From assembly GCF_001435505.1 (NCBI RefSeq), contig NZ_AZDO01000139.1:62001-126000 (forward strand): a stretch of DNA of 64,000 nt, read 5' to 3'. The stretch is from Companilactobacillus futsaii JCM 17355. Lineage in GTDB: Bacteria > Bacillota > Bacilli > Lactobacillales > Lactobacillaceae. A program made the translations under genes and the position numbers. Positions 1 through 9,413 of the stretch are shown one piece after another. Within the stretch, counting starts at the first letter, position 1. Each line of letters opens with the position of its first letter. Below the pieces are notes generated by a model. That model made no database searches. It worked only from the letters and a program-made list of their open reading frames with translations, and was not told the DNA's origin.

Positions 1-2
1 AT

Positions 3-113
3 GTAATTATTATGGAAATTTATGAACAGGTGAATGAAAAATACAGCTATAAATCCCAAAATACCATACCAGATATTAAACGTTTGATAATTCAAATATG
101 TGAAACTGATTGA
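3..113 (+). CDS. 3' end of an unidentified gene (partial)
   Basis: An open frame runs in from the left edge and ends at TGA 111-113, encoding a charged 36-residue C-terminus ending CETD. Codon use looks coding and a terminator hairpin follows within 10 bases, so this is probably the tail of a real gene. The visible part shows no recognisable domain, and the function cannot be inferred. Confidence 0.5.
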   Translation, partial: VIIMEIYEQVNEKYSYKSQNTIPDIKRLIIQICETD

Positions 114-118
114 CATCA

Positions 119-152
119 ACAACCATGCTAAATCTAGTGTGGTTGTTTTTAT
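119..152 (+). terminator. Rho-independent terminator after the partial gene
   Basis: An AACAACCA / TGGTTGTT stem is followed by a T-run on the plus strand. It closes the partial gene that enters from the left and faces the convergent argS gene. Confidence 0.65.
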
Positions 153-198
153 TTCCGATAATTCATCAAAGATTTTTCGATTCACAATTTATTTCATC

Positions 199-1893
199 CT
201 ACATTTCTTCTGGAGCTTTAACACCTAATAGACCAAGTGACATTTGTAGAACAATTGAAACTGACTTAACGAGTGCAAGTCTTGCTTTAAGACCTTCATC
301 ATCAGCCAAGATCTTACTGTGTGCATAGTATTGGTTAAAGCTCTTTGCAAGCTTTAGAACATACTTGGCAACAACTGATGGTTCGTAGTCCTTAGCAGCA
401 CGTTTAACGACGTCTGGGAAGTTTTGAAGCATCTTGATAGTATCCCAAGCTTCTGGGTCTGTAACGGCCAAATTCTTGGCATCTTGATAGTCCACATCGC
501 CAGCTTTTCTCAAAATACTCAAAGCACGAGCATTTGTGTATTGAACGTAAGGACCAGTTTCACCTTCGAAACGAACAACTTCTTCAAGGTTAAAGTCAAA
601 ACTATCACGACGGTCATTCTTCAAATCATGGAAGACTACCGCACCGACACCAACTGCTTCAGCAACGGCATCTTTGTTCTTCAAATCTGGGTTCTTTTCT
701 TCGATTTGTTTCTTAGCTAAATCTACGGCATCATTTAAAACGTTTTCTAGCAAGATAACACGACCGGAACGAGTTGAAAGCTTCTTACCACCTGTTGTGA
801 TCAAGCCAAATGGGATGTAATCGATGTCGTCTGACCAGTCATAACCCATCTTCTTAAGAACGATCTTAAGCTTTGTAAAGTGCTCTGCTTGTTCGCTACC
901 AACAACGTAAAGTGATTTAACGAAGTCGAATGTATCTTTACGGTACTTAGCAGCAGCCAAGTCACGTGTGATATAAAGTGTGGCACCATCAGTCTTCTTG
1001 ATCAAAGCTGGTGACAAGTCGTATTCTGACAAGTCAACGATCTCTGCACCACGACTTTCAACTAATAAGTCTTTGTCTTCAAGTGTCTTAACGATAGCAT
1101 CCATCTTGTCGTTGTAAAATGATTCACCTGTAAAGTGATCAAATTGAACATCTAGACGATCATAGATAACTTGGAATTCCTTAAGTGAAAGTTCTTTGAA
1201 CCATGTCCAAAGTGCCAAAGCTTCTTTGTCGCCATCTTCCATTTTCTTAAACCAAGCACGAGCTTCATCGTCAAGCTCTGGTTTTTCTTCAGCCTCCTTA
1301 TGGAAACGTACATAATATTTCAATAGATTGTTGATAGGGTCAGCTTCGACTTCTTCAACAGAGCCCCACAATTTATAACCAACGATCAATTTACCAAATT
1401 GAGTTCCCCAGTCACCCAAGTGATTGATCTTAACGGGATTGTAATTTAGTTTTGAAATAATTTTAGCAATTGAGTTACCGATAACTGTCGAACGTAAGTG
1501 ACCCATTGACATTGGCTTAGCAATGTTAGGTGATGACATATCGATTGGAACGTTACGTCCCTTACCTTGATCAGCATTACCATAGTTTGTTTGTTCAGTT
1601 AAAACTGTCTTTAAAATATCTTTTGAAAAGGCTTCTTTATCTAGGAAGAAATTGATATAAGCACCAGTATTAACAACTTTTTCAAAACCAGTTGCATCGA
1701 TCTTGCCAACTAATTCTTCAGCAATCATATTAGGTGCTTTGTGCAATGTCTTAGCCAAGATAAATGTTGGGAAAGCATAGTCACCCAAATCTGAAGTCTT
1801 AGGCTTCTCGATTAATTTTGTAACTTGTTCCTCAGTAATGTCCTCTGGTAAAACTTTAACTAGTGCATCTACTACTTGTTTCTTAAAATCCAT
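199..1893 (-). CDS. argS: Arginyl-tRNA synthetase
   Basis: Charges tRNA-Arg with arginine in the cytoplasm. The 564-residue product has the ArgRS N-terminal domain (about 1-90), a class I catalytic core with the HIGH-type motif in MGHLRS and the KMSKS-equivalent KKLSTRSG, and a C-terminal DALR anticodon-binding domain; length is normal. The start at 1893 is chosen because AAAGGAGG lies just upstream. The longer open frame to 1989 runs through the T-box leader and is not coding. It is the last gene after the arginine deiminase operon but has its own T-box attenuator, so its expression should follow tRNA-Arg charging while the arc genes consume arginine. Confidence 0.95.
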   Translation of the reverse strand: MDFKKQVVDALVKVLPEDITEEQVTKLIEKPKTSDLGDYAFPTFILAKTLHKAPNMIAEELVGKIDATGFEKVVNTGAYINFFLDKEAFSKDILKTVLTEQTNYGNADQGKGRNVPIDMSSPNIAKPMSMGHLRSTVIGNSIAKIISKLNYNPVKINHLGDWGTQFGKLIVGYKLWGSVEEVEADPINNLLKYYVRFHKEAEEKPELDDEARAWFKKMEDGDKEALALWTWFKELSLKEFQVIYDRLDVQFDHFTGESFYNDKMDAIVKTLEDKDLLVESRGAEIVDLSEYDLSPALIKKTDGATLYITRDLAAAKYRKDTFDFVKSLYVVGSEQAEHFTKLKIVLKKMGYDWSDDIDYIPFGLITTGGKKLSTRSGRVILLENVLNDAVDLAKKQIEEKNPDLKNKDAVAEAVGVGAVVFHDLKNDRRDSFDFNLEEVVRFEGETGPYVQYTNARALSILRKAGDVDYQDAKNLAVTDPEAWDTIKMLQNFPDVVKRAAKDYEPSVVAKYVLKLAKSFNQYYAHSKILADDEGLKARLALVKSVSIVLQMSLGLLGVKAPEEM

Positions 1894-1904
1894 ATTTTCC
1901 TCCT

Positions 1905-2110
1905 TTAGATAAAAAAACGCCTCTTCCAATAAACTATATTGAAAGAGACGAGATTTCCCGCGGTACCACTCTAATTGATTAATATCCACTCATTAATTGA
2001 TTATTCATTTTTGTAAGAAGGGCGCGACTTAATCTTTGATTTAGTCAACTCTCACCAAGACATGACCTCGCTTAAAATCTTATGATTAATTATTCCCTCT
2101 TTTGCACAAG
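1905..2110 (-). promoter_or_regulatory. T-box riboswitch leader of argS
   Basis: The leader contains the conserved T-box core GTGGTACCGCGG (about 1958-1972, minus strand). It is followed by a strong terminator hairpin, CGTCTCTTTCAATA / TATTGGAAGAGGCG with a run of seven U (about 1910-1950), directly before the argS ribosome binding site. Such leaders bind uncharged tRNA through a specifier codon and then form an antiterminator. Stem I is present upstream, but I could not place the specifier with certainty; an Arg codon (CGC in TCGCGCCC) is plausible. Confidence 0.85.
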
Positions 2111-2143
2111 TATGATAGCACATTAATTTGCTAATAACAATAA

Positions 2144-3085
2144 TTATTTGTGAATAACTGTTCCCTTATTACCAGCAATGATTTCTTTAACGTCATCCAA
2201 GGCACCAATTACAGCAGGTTTACCAGTTGCCTTAACAAAAGCCACGGCAGCTTGAACCTTAGGCATCATACTACCTTTGGCAAATTCTTCATTGTCAATG
2301 TGTGTTTGAATTTCATCAGCTGTAACATCAAAAATCTCTTCTTGATTTGGCTTACCGAAATTGTAGAAGACTCCTCCAACGGAAGTCAAAATGATTAATT
2401 TATCAGCATCAACCAATTGAGCAATCTTAGAAGCACCGAAATCTTTATCGATAACGGCTTCCTTACCAATTAGTTTGTCCCCATCTTTCACTACTGGAAT
2501 ACCGCCACCACCGGCAACGATTGGAATAACACCAGCCTTTGAAATTGCTTCGATAGCTGGATATTCGTTAATTTCAACTGGTTTTGGTGATGGAACGACG
2601 CGACGATATCCACGGCCAGCATCTTCAACGATTACCCAGTCTGGATGTTCTTTTTGAAGACTTGGAACTTCATCTTCAGTATAGAAAGGTCCAATAGGTT
2701 TTGTCGGATCACTGAAAGCTGGGTCATCTTGGTCAACGATTGTTTGTGTGATCAAAGTAACAACTTGCTTGTTGATACCATTTTTTAGCATGACTTCTTT
2801 CATAGCATTTTGGAACCAGTATCCAATACTACCTTCTGTCATCGCACCACAAGTGTCTAATGGCAAAGCTGGATTCTTTTCACTGTCCGCTGCAGCTTGT
2901 TGTAACAATAAATTACCAACTTGTGGACCATTACCATGTGTAATGATTAAATCTTTATCACTCTTAACGAATTCTACTAGTGACTCGCAAGTTTTCATAA
3001 CAGCTTGTTGTTGAGCTTTTGCACTAGCATCCTTACTTAAAATAGCGTTACCACCTAAAGCAACCACGATACGTTCTTTTGTCAT
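2144..3085 (-). CDS. arcC: Carbamate kinase
   Basis: Last step of the arginine deiminase pathway: carbamoyl phosphate plus ADP gives ATP, CO2 and ammonia. The 313-residue product has the amino-acid-kinase fold with VALGGNA near the N-terminus, the HGNGPQVG motif and the VAGGGGIPV loop. The start at 3085 sits 6-7 nt after GAGGAG; an upstream start at 3100 would overlap that ribosome binding site. It lies downstream of the aminotransferase gene and completes the arc gene cluster. Confidence 0.95.
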   Translation of the reverse strand: MTKERIVVALGGNAILSKDASAKAQQQAVMKTCESLVEFVKSDKDLIITHGNGPQVGNLLLQQAAADSEKNPALPLDTCGAMTEGSIGYWFQNAMKEVMLKNGINKQVVTLITQTIVDQDDPAFSDPTKPIGPFYTEDEVPSLQKEHPDWVIVEDAGRGYRRVVPSPKPVEINEYPAIEAISKAGVIPIVAGGGGIPVVKDGDKLIGKEAVIDKDFGASKIAQLVDADKLIILTSVGGVFYNFGKPNQEEIFDVTADEIQTHIDNEEFAKGSMMPKVQAAVAFVKATGKPAVIGALDDVKEIIAGNKGTVIHK

Positions 3086-3118
3086 AATAACTCTCCTCAA
3101 AATGAGCGAAAAAATCGC

Positions 3119-4225
3119 CTAATTAGCTTGTAAATAATCTCCTAAAACTTCTAAACCTTTGGTCAAGGTCTCATGTGGTGCACAATATCCTAATCTGGCA
3201 TATCCCGGTGTATCAAAAGCTTCTCCTGGAACTAGTAGGACTCCAGTATCTTTCAATAAATCTTTACAGAATTCTAAGCTAGATTTTTTAGTTTCGAGTT
3301 TCACAAATGACGTCGACACCCCATTTGGAAAGACGCAACTGATTTTATCTGTTTTTTGAACCCAGTCTTTGAAATATGCTAAATTATCGAGCACGATCTT
3401 CTTATTACGATTTAACACTTTATCTTTATTTTCCAAAATCAAACATGCCATCTGGTCGCTGAAAACACCTGAGCAGATCATCGTATAGTCACGATACTTT
3501 CTAAAGAGATCAGCCAGTTTTGAATTAGTGGCCGTCCAACCCACTCGAATTCCTGGCATTGAATAAGTTTTGGATAATGAATTAGTGGAAATACCCTTGT
3601 CGTACAAATCAACGATTGGGGCAAAATCAACACTGTCATCAAACGGTAAATAAACTTCGTCCACTAAAATATAAGCACCGACGCTTTTGGCAACTTCAAC
3701 GACTTGTTTTAAAAACTTCCTATCTAAAATCGTTCCAGTTGGATTATTCGCGTTGTTAATGCAGATCATCTTAGTATTCGGACGAATCAATTTCTTTAAT
3801 TCTTCGATGTCTGGATACCAATTCTTATCTTCACGTAATTTCCAAAAGCTAACCTCAGCTCCTAATGATCTCGGGATGTCATAGAGCTGTTGATAACTAG
3901 GATAAACGCTGATAACGTGATCTCCTGGCTCAATCAAAGAATAAATTGCCAAAAGATTAGCACCAGTAGCACCATTAGTCTGCAGAATATTGTCGGGAGC
4001 AACATTCTGATACATTTTGCTTACTTCTTTTTTAAAAGTTGGTGAACCTTCGATCCAACCATAATTCATTTTTTGTTCGTTAAGTTGATTATAAATATCA
4101 GCTTGGGTCAATTTCTTGATCTCATCCATGGAAAATGATGTGATCGTACTTTGAGCCAAATCGTACTTGGCTTCTCGTTCGTGGACATTTAACCACTCTT
4201 CAACACCAAATCCAGCTATTTTCAT
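3119..4225 (-). CDS. arcT: Class I/II PLP aminotransferase (ArcT-like)
   Basis: A 368-residue fold-type I aminotransferase with the PLP lysine in SLSKTYSMPGIR, the NNPTG motif and a conserved tyrosine loop. Genes of this type, usually called arcT, occur inside many lactobacillus arginine deiminase operons. The precise substrate is not established from sequence, and transamination of arginine, ornithine or a related amino acid is only inferred. The start at 4225 follows AGGAAGTG and a 13-bp gap separates it from arcD, which indicates co-transcription. Confidence 0.82.
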   Translation of the reverse strand: MKIAGFGVEEWLNVHEREAKYDLAQSTITSFSMDEIKKLTQADIYNQLNEQKMNYGWIEGSPTFKKEVSKMYQNVAPDNILQTNGATGANLLAIYSLIEPGDHVISVYPSYQQLYDIPRSLGAEVSFWKLREDKNWYPDIEELKKLIRPNTKMICINNANNPTGTILDRKFLKQVVEVAKSVGAYILVDEVYLPFDDSVDFAPIVDLYDKGISTNSLSKTYSMPGIRVGWTATNSKLADLFRKYRDYTMICSGVFSDQMACLILENKDKVLNRNKKIVLDNLAYFKDWVQKTDKISCVFPNGVSTSFVKLETKKSSLEFCKDLLKDTGVLLVPGEAFDTPGYARLGYCAPHETLTKGLEVLGDYLQAN

Positions 4226-4237
4226 ATTCAACACTTC

Positions 4238-5650
4238 CTAGATTTTTATTGAACCAGTAGCAGTCATAACAATACTGATGATTGCTAACATAACGATAAT
4301 TATTGACCACATAATCTCTGATTTTGTTAGTTTTCCACCGTCGAGGCCATATTCTTTTTTGGCACGATAGTAGAAATAGATTCCTGGCAAATAACCGATA
4401 CAAACTAGCATTAAGTAATGTAAACCAGCCAAGGCAATAGCGATAATTTGAAAAGCTGCCGCAAAGATTCCTATCCACAATTGTTTTGTATCTTTATTTT
4501 GGAGTGAGAATTTGATTTGATACAAACCAACGAAGATATAGCAAACTACGATAGCAGCCGTACAAAGTGACAAGGCAAAATTGTAGGCTTCTTCAGAGAA
4601 TAAAAGGATTATCAAGAAGACTTGAATCAAACCGGCCGTCAAAACTAATGAGAAAGTTGGCGCACCGTTTTTATTCTTTTTACCAAATGAAGATGGCAAC
4701 ATTTTTTCTTCAGCCATCAACATTGTCGTATCAGCTGGTAACATTGTCCAAGATAACCAAGAACCCAAAATAGCAATTATCAAGCCGATACCGATAAAGG
4801 CACCACCCCATTTTCCAACCATATCTTGGAAAATATAAAGCATAGCAGGTTGATTGATCTTAGCTAATTCATTTTGTGACAAGTAACCATATGGTAAAAC
4901 TGAAGCTAAAACATAAATTACTAGTAAACTGATGATTCCAATGATTGTAGCTTTTCCGGCGTCATTTTTACTTTTAGCACGAGATGACAACATACTGGCG
5001 CCTTCAACACCAACGAAGACCCACATCATGATCATCAAACACGATCTAAATTGTTCGACTAAATTACTACTTCCAGCTACACCACTAGCCACATTTGACC
5101 AGAAATGAGCTGTAAAGATTCCACCTTTAAATACGAAAATTCCGACAATGATAAAGGCAAATAATGGAATCAACTTACAAATAGTAATAATTGTGTTCAT
5201 CGCAGCAGCTGATTCAACCCCACGATTAACGATAAAGGTCAACATCCAAGAAACAATACTTGCAAAAATTACCGAAGGAATGTTTTGTCCACCTTTAAAG
5301 ATTGGAAAAAAGTAACCTAATGAACTCATTAAGACGGTCGCAAAGGCCACGTTTCCTAACCAAGCTGATAGCCAATAACCCCATCCACTAACAAATCCAG
5401 CAAAATTTCCAAAACCGACTTGCGCATACGCCTGAATACCTTCAGATTCTGGTTGTTTCAATAACAAATTATTCAACGACATGGCTAACATCATAATTCC
5501 AAATCCAACGACGATCCATGCCAATAAAACTGGACCAGGAGCTGCTCCTGACGCTAGTGAGCTGGTTAAGGTAAAAACACCTGAGCCAATAGAACTTGTG
5601 ACAACCGCTGCTGTCAAAGCTCCGAGTGATAGACCCTTCTTTTCTTCCAT
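4238..5650 (-). CDS. arcD: Arginine/ornithine antiporter (APC family)
   Basis: A 470-residue membrane protein with about 12 hydrophobic segments and the APC-family N-terminal motif SSIGSGVFTL. It exchanges external arginine for internal ornithine and feeds the deiminase pathway without net energy cost. It lies between arcB and the aminotransferase gene. A terminator-like hairpin just upstream (5686-5715) may lower its transcription relative to arcA and arcB. The start at 5650 follows AAGGAATGATTAAT. Confidence 0.9.
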   Translation of the reverse strand: MEEKKGLSLGALTAAVVTSSIGSGVFTLTSSLASGAAPGPVLLAWIVVGFGIMMLAMSLNNLLLKQPESEGIQAYAQVGFGNFAGFVSGWGYWLSAWLGNVAFATVLMSSLGYFFPIFKGGQNIPSVIFASIVSWMLTFIVNRGVESAAAMNTIITICKLIPLFAFIIVGIFVFKGGIFTAHFWSNVASGVAGSSNLVEQFRSCLMIMMWVFVGVEGASMLSSRAKSKNDAGKATIIGIISLLVIYVLASVLPYGYLSQNELAKINQPAMLYIFQDMVGKWGGAFIGIGLIIAILGSWLSWTMLPADTTMLMAEEKMLPSSFGKKNKNGAPTFSLVLTAGLIQVFLIILLFSEEAYNFALSLCTAAIVVCYIFVGLYQIKFSLQNKDTKQLWIGIFAAAFQIIAIALAGLHYLMLVCIGYLPGIYFYYRAKKEYGLDGGKLTKSEIMWSIIIVMLAIISIVMTATGSIKI

Positions 5651-5685
5651 ATTAATCATTCCTTATTTTTTCAAAAATTAAAAAA

Positions 5686-5715
5686 TGAAAAAGGGCCAAC
5701 CATTACGATTAGCCC
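5686..5715 (-). terminator. Intra-operon terminator between arcB and arcD
   Basis: A GGGCTAA...TTGGCCC hairpin followed by a U-run on the minus strand lies in the arcB-arcD gap. It probably terminates part of the transcripts so that arcA and arcB are made in excess. Confidence 0.65.
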
Positions 5716-5730
5716 TTCTTCAATAACTGA

Positions 5731-6768
5731 TTAAACCTTAGGGATGAACAAGTTACCTAGAGTTGCTGCCATAATGGCTTTAATGGAGTGCATTCTGTTT
5801 TCAGCTTCTTCAAATTGACGTGCATATTTGCTTCTGAAGACTTCGTCTGTTACTTCCATTTCACTTAGACCATATTTGTCTTTGATGTCTTGTCCATATT
5901 GTGTATTTGTATCATGGAATGCTGGTAGGCAATGCATGAAGATGATTTGGTCATCAGGTTGACCAGTCTTTTCGATCATATCCATGTTTACTTGATATGG
6001 TTTGAGAAGTTTAATTCTTTCATCCCATTGACTTTCTTCACCCATTGATACCCATACATCCGTATAGATAACGTTTGTACCTTTAACACCTTCTTCGATG
6101 TTATCTGTAATTAAGAATTTGCTGCCAGATTCGTCAGCATACTTCTTAGCAGTATCAACAACGCTTTGATCTGGGAACAATTCCTTAGGTGCAACGATGT
6201 GGATATTAACTCCAAGCATTGAACCTGTAACTAAGAAACTATTAGCCATGTTGTTTCTACCATCACCAACGAATGTCAAAGTCTTACCTTTTAAGCTGCC
6301 AAATGTTTCTTTCATTGTCATGAAGTCAGCTAACATTTGTGTTGGATGCCATTCATCTGTCAAACCATTCCAAACTGGAACGCCTGAATATTTAGCAAGA
6401 TCTTCAACAACTTGTTGTGAGAATCCACGGAATTCGATACCGTCAAACATGCTACCTAGAACACGTCCTGTATCTTCAACACTTTCTTTTTTACCTAGTT
6501 GAATATCGCCGGCACCCAAGAATTCGGGGTGAGCACCTAAATCAATAGCAGCTGTAGTAAAAGCTGAACGTGTTCTTGTTGATGTCTTTTCAAATAGTAA
6601 GGCAATGTTCTTACCTTCTAGATAATGATGTGGTATGCCCTTTTTCTTAAGAGCTTTTAAATGAAGTCCAAAATCAATTAAGTATTCCAATTCTGCAGGT
6701 GTATAGTCTTTTTCAGCTAAAAGGCTTCTGCCTTGAAATACTGATGTTTCTTTTCCTTTATAGTCCAA
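5731..6768 (-). CDS. arcB: Ornithine carbamoyltransferase (catabolic)
   Basis: Converts citrulline and phosphate to ornithine and carbamoyl phosphate in the arginine deiminase pathway. The 345-residue protein has the carbamoyl-phosphate motif STRTRSAF, the HPTQ loop and the ornithine-binding HCLPAFHD motif, and full family length. The catabolic assignment rests on its position between arcA and arcC/arcD and the absence of biosynthetic arg genes here. Confidence 0.95.
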   Translation of the reverse strand: MDYKGKETSVFQGRSLLAEKDYTPAELEYLIDFGLHLKALKKKGIPHHYLEGKNIALLFEKTSTRTRSAFTTAAIDLGAHPEFLGAGDIQLGKKESVEDTGRVLGSMFDGIEFRGFSQQVVEDLAKYSGVPVWNGLTDEWHPTQMLADFMTMKETFGSLKGKTLTFVGDGRNNMANSFLVTGSMLGVNIHIVAPKELFPDQSVVDTAKKYADESGSKFLITDNIEEGVKGTNVIYTDVWVSMGEESQWDERIKLLKPYQVNMDMIEKTGQPDDQIIFMHCLPAFHDTNTQYGQDIKDKYGLSEMEVTDEVFRSKYARQFEEAENRMHSIKAIMAATLGNLFIPKV

Positions 6769-6831
6769 AATGATCCCTCCAAAATGATGAGTTAAAGCTA
6801 GTCTAGCACATTTTTTCTAATTAAATTAATT

Positions 6832-8061
6832 TTACTTTAAGTCTTCACGTACTAATGGCATACTCATGCAACGAGGGCCCCCACGACCACGTGATAACTC
6901 ACTTGAGATTGTTTCCAATACCTTCAAGCCGTGTTGTCTTAGCATTTCATTTGAAACGTAGTTACGGTCATAAGTAACAACGACACCAGGTGCGATTGCT
7001 AAAGTATTTGATCCATCATTCCATTGTTCTCTAGGAGCAACGATAGGATCACCATTACCAGTTGGGATCAAATCTAGATCATCAAGACCAAGTTCTTTCT
7101 TTAGAACAGCCTTCAGATCTTGGTTGTGTTCATAAGTCAAATCACCATCTTTAGTTGGGTGAATTGTCCACGTATCGATCTTGCCACCTTCGCCAAGGAT
7201 TCCTGGATGAACTGTAAATTGATCGTAGTTGATCATTGTAAATACAGTATCCAAATGCATCATTGCGTGGTTGTGTGGAATCTTGATAGCAATTACTGTG
7301 TCGTATTTGCTGTCCTTGAACAAGTTTCTAGCGATGTCTTGAATAGCAGTTGCTGATGTTCTTTGTGAAACACCGATTGCTAATACGTGATCGCTAAGTA
7401 CTAATTCATCTCCACCTTCGATACGGTGTGTATGGTTTCTATCACGCCATACGTGCAAGCCCTTGTTTGCAAAACGTGGATGATATTTAATAATTGCTTC
7501 CATAAACATTGATTCACGTTGTCTTGCAGCGAAAGTCATGTGGTTAATGCTCAAACCATCACCGATTGAAGCTGCCGGGTCGCGAGTAAAGTAAAGGTTT
7601 GGCATTGGGTCCATGAAGAATGGATATTCTGAATCTTCAGCGGCACTAACTAAGTCAGTTGGCTTGAAGTCGATATCATTCTTACGAACACCGATCATTA
7701 ATTGATTTACCATTGCGTGTGTATCAAGACTCATCAAGAATTCCTTCAATGCGTCATGGTCTGCACCAACAGCGTAATCTGATTCACGAAGCATCTTCTC
7801 TACAAATGCTTCTTTAACATTTCCAGCATCGATAGCTTCTGCAGCTAAATCTTCAAGATAAAGAACTTCTGTTCCATTATCTCTTAAGATTTGAGCAAAA
7901 TTGTCATGCTCCTTTTGGGCAATTGGCAAATATGGGATATCATCGAACAATAGTCGGGGCATTGTGTCGGGTGTAATGTTTTCAACTTCTTGTCCGGGAC
8001 GTTTCAACATTACGACATCCAATTTTCCAATTTCTGAAGTAACATGGATTGGCATAGTCAT
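6832..8061 (-). CDS. arcA: Arginine deiminase
   Basis: Hydrolyses arginine to citrulline and ammonia, the first step of the pathway. The 409-residue sequence carries the FTRDPA motif, the HLDTVFTM histidine motif and the catalytic cysteine in [11 protein letters not shown] near the C-terminus. The start at 8061 follows AAGGAGTG. It is the promoter-proximal gene of arcABDTC, about 40 bases downstream of a promoter that overlaps a cre-like site. Confidence 0.96.
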   Translation of the reverse strand: MTMPIHVTSEIGKLDVVMLKRPGQEVENITPDTMPRLLFDDIPYLPIAQKEHDNFAQILRDNGTEVLYLEDLAAEAIDAGNVKEAFVEKMLRESDYAVGADHDALKEFLMSLDTHAMVNQLMIGVRKNDIDFKPTDLVSAAEDSEYPFFMDPMPNLYFTRDPAASIGDGLSINHMTFAARQRESMFMEAIIKYHPRFANKGLHVWRDRNHTHRIEGGDELVLSDHVLAIGVSQRTSATAIQDIARNLFKDSKYDTVIAIKIPHNHAMMHLDTVFTMINYDQFTVHPGILGEGGKIDTWTIHPTKDGDLTYEHNQDLKAVLKKELGLDDLDLIPTGNGDPIVAPREQWNDGSNTLAIAPGVVVTYDRNYVSNEMLRQHGLKVLETISSELSRGRGGPRCMSMPLVREDLK

Positions 8062-8102
8062 AAAAAATCACTCCTTAATTTTGAATTCCGTTACCAACAC
8101 CC

Positions 8103-8140
8103 ACTATATCGGACAGGTATGTGTTTTGCAAGCGATTTCA
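8103..8140 (-). promoter_or_regulatory. arcA promoter with overlapping cre-like site
   Basis: On the minus strand TTGCAA (8126-8131) and TATAGT (8103-8108) are separated by 17 bases. The sequence TGAAATCGCTTGCA (8127-8140) fits the catabolite-responsive element consensus at all but one position and covers the -35 box. CcpA-type repression during sugar growth is the likely outcome; this is an inference from the site. Confidence 0.6.
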
Positions 8141-8203
8141 TGAAACTATTCTAGTATGAAATATTTTCTAATTTTTCGAGGAAAGCTAATTCGCATTATA
8201 TCT

Positions 8204-8217
8204 AGCAAGCGTTTGCA
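8204..8217 (-). promoter_or_regulatory. Second cre-like site upstream of arcA
   Basis: TGCAAACGCTTGCT on the minus strand is a near-symmetrical cre-like sequence about 75 bases upstream of the first one. A pair of sites would allow CcpA looping or cooperative binding; there is no direct evidence of use. Confidence 0.4.
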
Positions 8218-8352
8218 CTAATTAGAGAAATTTTAATTAAAAATTATTTTTCGAAATAGAGAAATAACAGGATATAATTTTATAAATACTTTTCTGAAAT
8301 CAATTAATTTACAATATTTTGTTCATTTAAAAAACTAATTATCTATTAAAAA

Positions 8353-8508
8353 AAGACTACTTAAATAAAATATTCGGTAGTCTTAAGATTTATTTTCAAT
8401 ATGTATAAGATATATTTTTTGAAATATGATAATGAAATAATAAAAAATATCATGTAAAAAAACTCCACTAGCACATCCTTCTATATAAAGAGATGTACTA
8501 GTGGAGTT
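8353..8508 (-). terminator. Two terminators downstream of the lipoprotein gene
   Basis: A near-perfect hairpin at 8461-8508 (AACTCCACTAG / CTAGTGGAGTT) with a U-run on the minus strand ends the lipoprotein transcript. A second hairpin, AAGACTAC / GTAGTCTT at 8353-8384, is also followed by a U-run on the minus strand. The rest of 8218-8519 is AT-rich and I see no gene in it. Confidence 0.7.
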
Positions 8509-8519
8509 TGAAATATTAA

Positions 8520-8996
8520 TTATTTTCCGTTCTTTTGTACTGATTTAACAGCATCTTTGTGTGAACCTTCATAAAGTTTCCATTGCTTGCCATCAGAAGT
8601 TTTGATAGTAGTTTTGCCGACCTTAGTGAATTTCCAGTTGAAGTCAGGTTCCTTGATAATTCTGAAGCCATCAATCTTGAACTTTTTAGCATTATCCTTG
8701 TTCATAACGATTTTGGCTTTCTTGAAGTCAGTAATCACTTTCTTTGAACCGTTCTTGCTTACACGTACAAATTGAACAGTTTTTTTATCTTTACCAGTAA
8801 AGAAAGTAATATACTCATCCTTGTTATCCTTGCTGACGCCAGTGTAAACTTGGTTTTTGATCTCACTCTTTGTGATCTTCTTAGCAGAATGTTGTTCCGC
8901 TTGTTGCGTACTGTTATTTGAACAACCAGTTGCTACAGTAGCAAAACCACCCATTAATGAAACAGCGGCTAATAAAGTAACCAATGTTTTTTTCAT
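8520..8996 (-). CDS. Small secreted lipoprotein, function unknown
   Basis: A 158-residue protein with a lysine-rich N-terminus, a hydrophobic segment and the lipobox VATGC near residue 25, so it should be lipidated and anchored to the outer face of the membrane. The mature part is lysine-rich and soluble, with no motif I recognise. AAGGAGAAG before 8996 sets the start; the 33 extra codons upstream are not coding. It is monocistronic, with its own terminators. Confidence 0.8.
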   Translation of the reverse strand: MKKTLVTLLAAVSLMGGFATVATGCSNNSTQQAEQHSAKKITKSEIKNQVYTGVSKDNKDEYITFFTGKDKKTVQFVRVSKNGSKKVITDFKKAKIVMNKDNAKKFKIDGFRIIKEPDFNWKFTKVGKTTIKTSDGKQWKLYEGSHKDAVKSVQKNGK

Positions 8997-9161
8997 TATT
9001 ATCTTCTCCTTGATGCAATTTATTGATAAAAATTCATCGTCACTCTTGATTTTATGGTAATGAAAACTAAAAATCAATTTATATTGTAAATTCATCGAAC
9101 TTTTTTAAATATTTCTTATCATTTTAGATCAAAATATTGTATAATTGTATAGTTATCAAAT

Positions 9162-9232
9162 GCGAACTTAGTTTAATGGTAAAATACCAGCTTCCCAAGC
9201 TAGTGTCGCGAGTTCGATTCTCGTAGTTCGCT
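9162..9232 (+). tRNA. tRNA-Gly (anticodon CCC), prophage attachment gene
   Basis: A 71-nt cloverleaf with a perfect 7-bp acceptor stem GCGAACT / AGTTCGC, a T-loop of TTCGATT, and anticodon loop TTCCCAA giving anticodon CCC. The anticodon stem has one C-A mismatch. CCA is not encoded. Its last 15 bases belong to the phage attachment core, so integration leaves the tRNA intact but replaces everything downstream of it. Confidence 0.9.
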
Positions 9233-9236
9233 TATA
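9218..9236. other. attL core (19 bp)
   Basis: TTCTCGTAGTTCGCTTATA occurs here over the 3' end of tRNA-Gly and again at 48849-48867 beyond the integrase gene. It is an exact 19-bp direct repeat flanking all phage genes, as expected for a tyrosine-recombinase att core. Confidence 0.93.
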
Positions 9237-9332
9237 TAGGTTTCGATACGTTTCGATATGTTATGAAATGCTGATAAATCAACGTTTTATTTTTTTAAAA
9301 GTTTCGATGTATTACAGATAATTATGAAAAAA

Positions 9333-9354
9333 GTGTGTCACGAGTGTGTCACGA
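9333..9354. repeat. Integrase arm-type sites, left end
   Basis: Two tandem copies of GTGTGTCACGA lie 97 bases inside attL. A matching pair, GTGTGTCACGG, lies inside attR at 48759-48780 in the same orientation. Paired short repeats on both phage arms are typical arm-type binding sites of tyrosine integrases. Confidence 0.7.
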
Positions 9355-9384
9355 AAAAAATAAAGTGGGAATGCAAATTATAAT

Positions 9385-9413
9385 CGTTAGTCTTAATTGA
9401 CTAGCGATTTTTT
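9385..9413 (+). terminator. Phage-borne terminator downstream of tRNA-Gly
   Basis: The CGTTAGTC / GACTAGCG hairpin with a TTTTTT run on the plus strand is the first terminator after the tRNA once the prophage is inserted. The tRNA's likely native terminator now lies 39 kb away at 48879-48909. The T-run overlaps the stop codon of the convergent nuclease-like gene. Confidence 0.65.

Noticed and set aside
801-989. Antisense or alternative-frame ORFs over argS, arc genes, glnA, guaC and the tail genes
   Set aside because: They are shadows of strong coding frames on the other strand, without ribosome binding sites or recognisable products.
199-1989. argS starting at 1989
   Set aside because: That start lies in the T-box leader; AAAGGAGG before 1893 gives the normal N-terminus.
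8520-9095. Longer form of the small lipoprotein starting at 9095
   Set aside because: The signal peptide with lipobox begins at 8996 behind AAGGAGAAG; the extra 33 residues would bury it.
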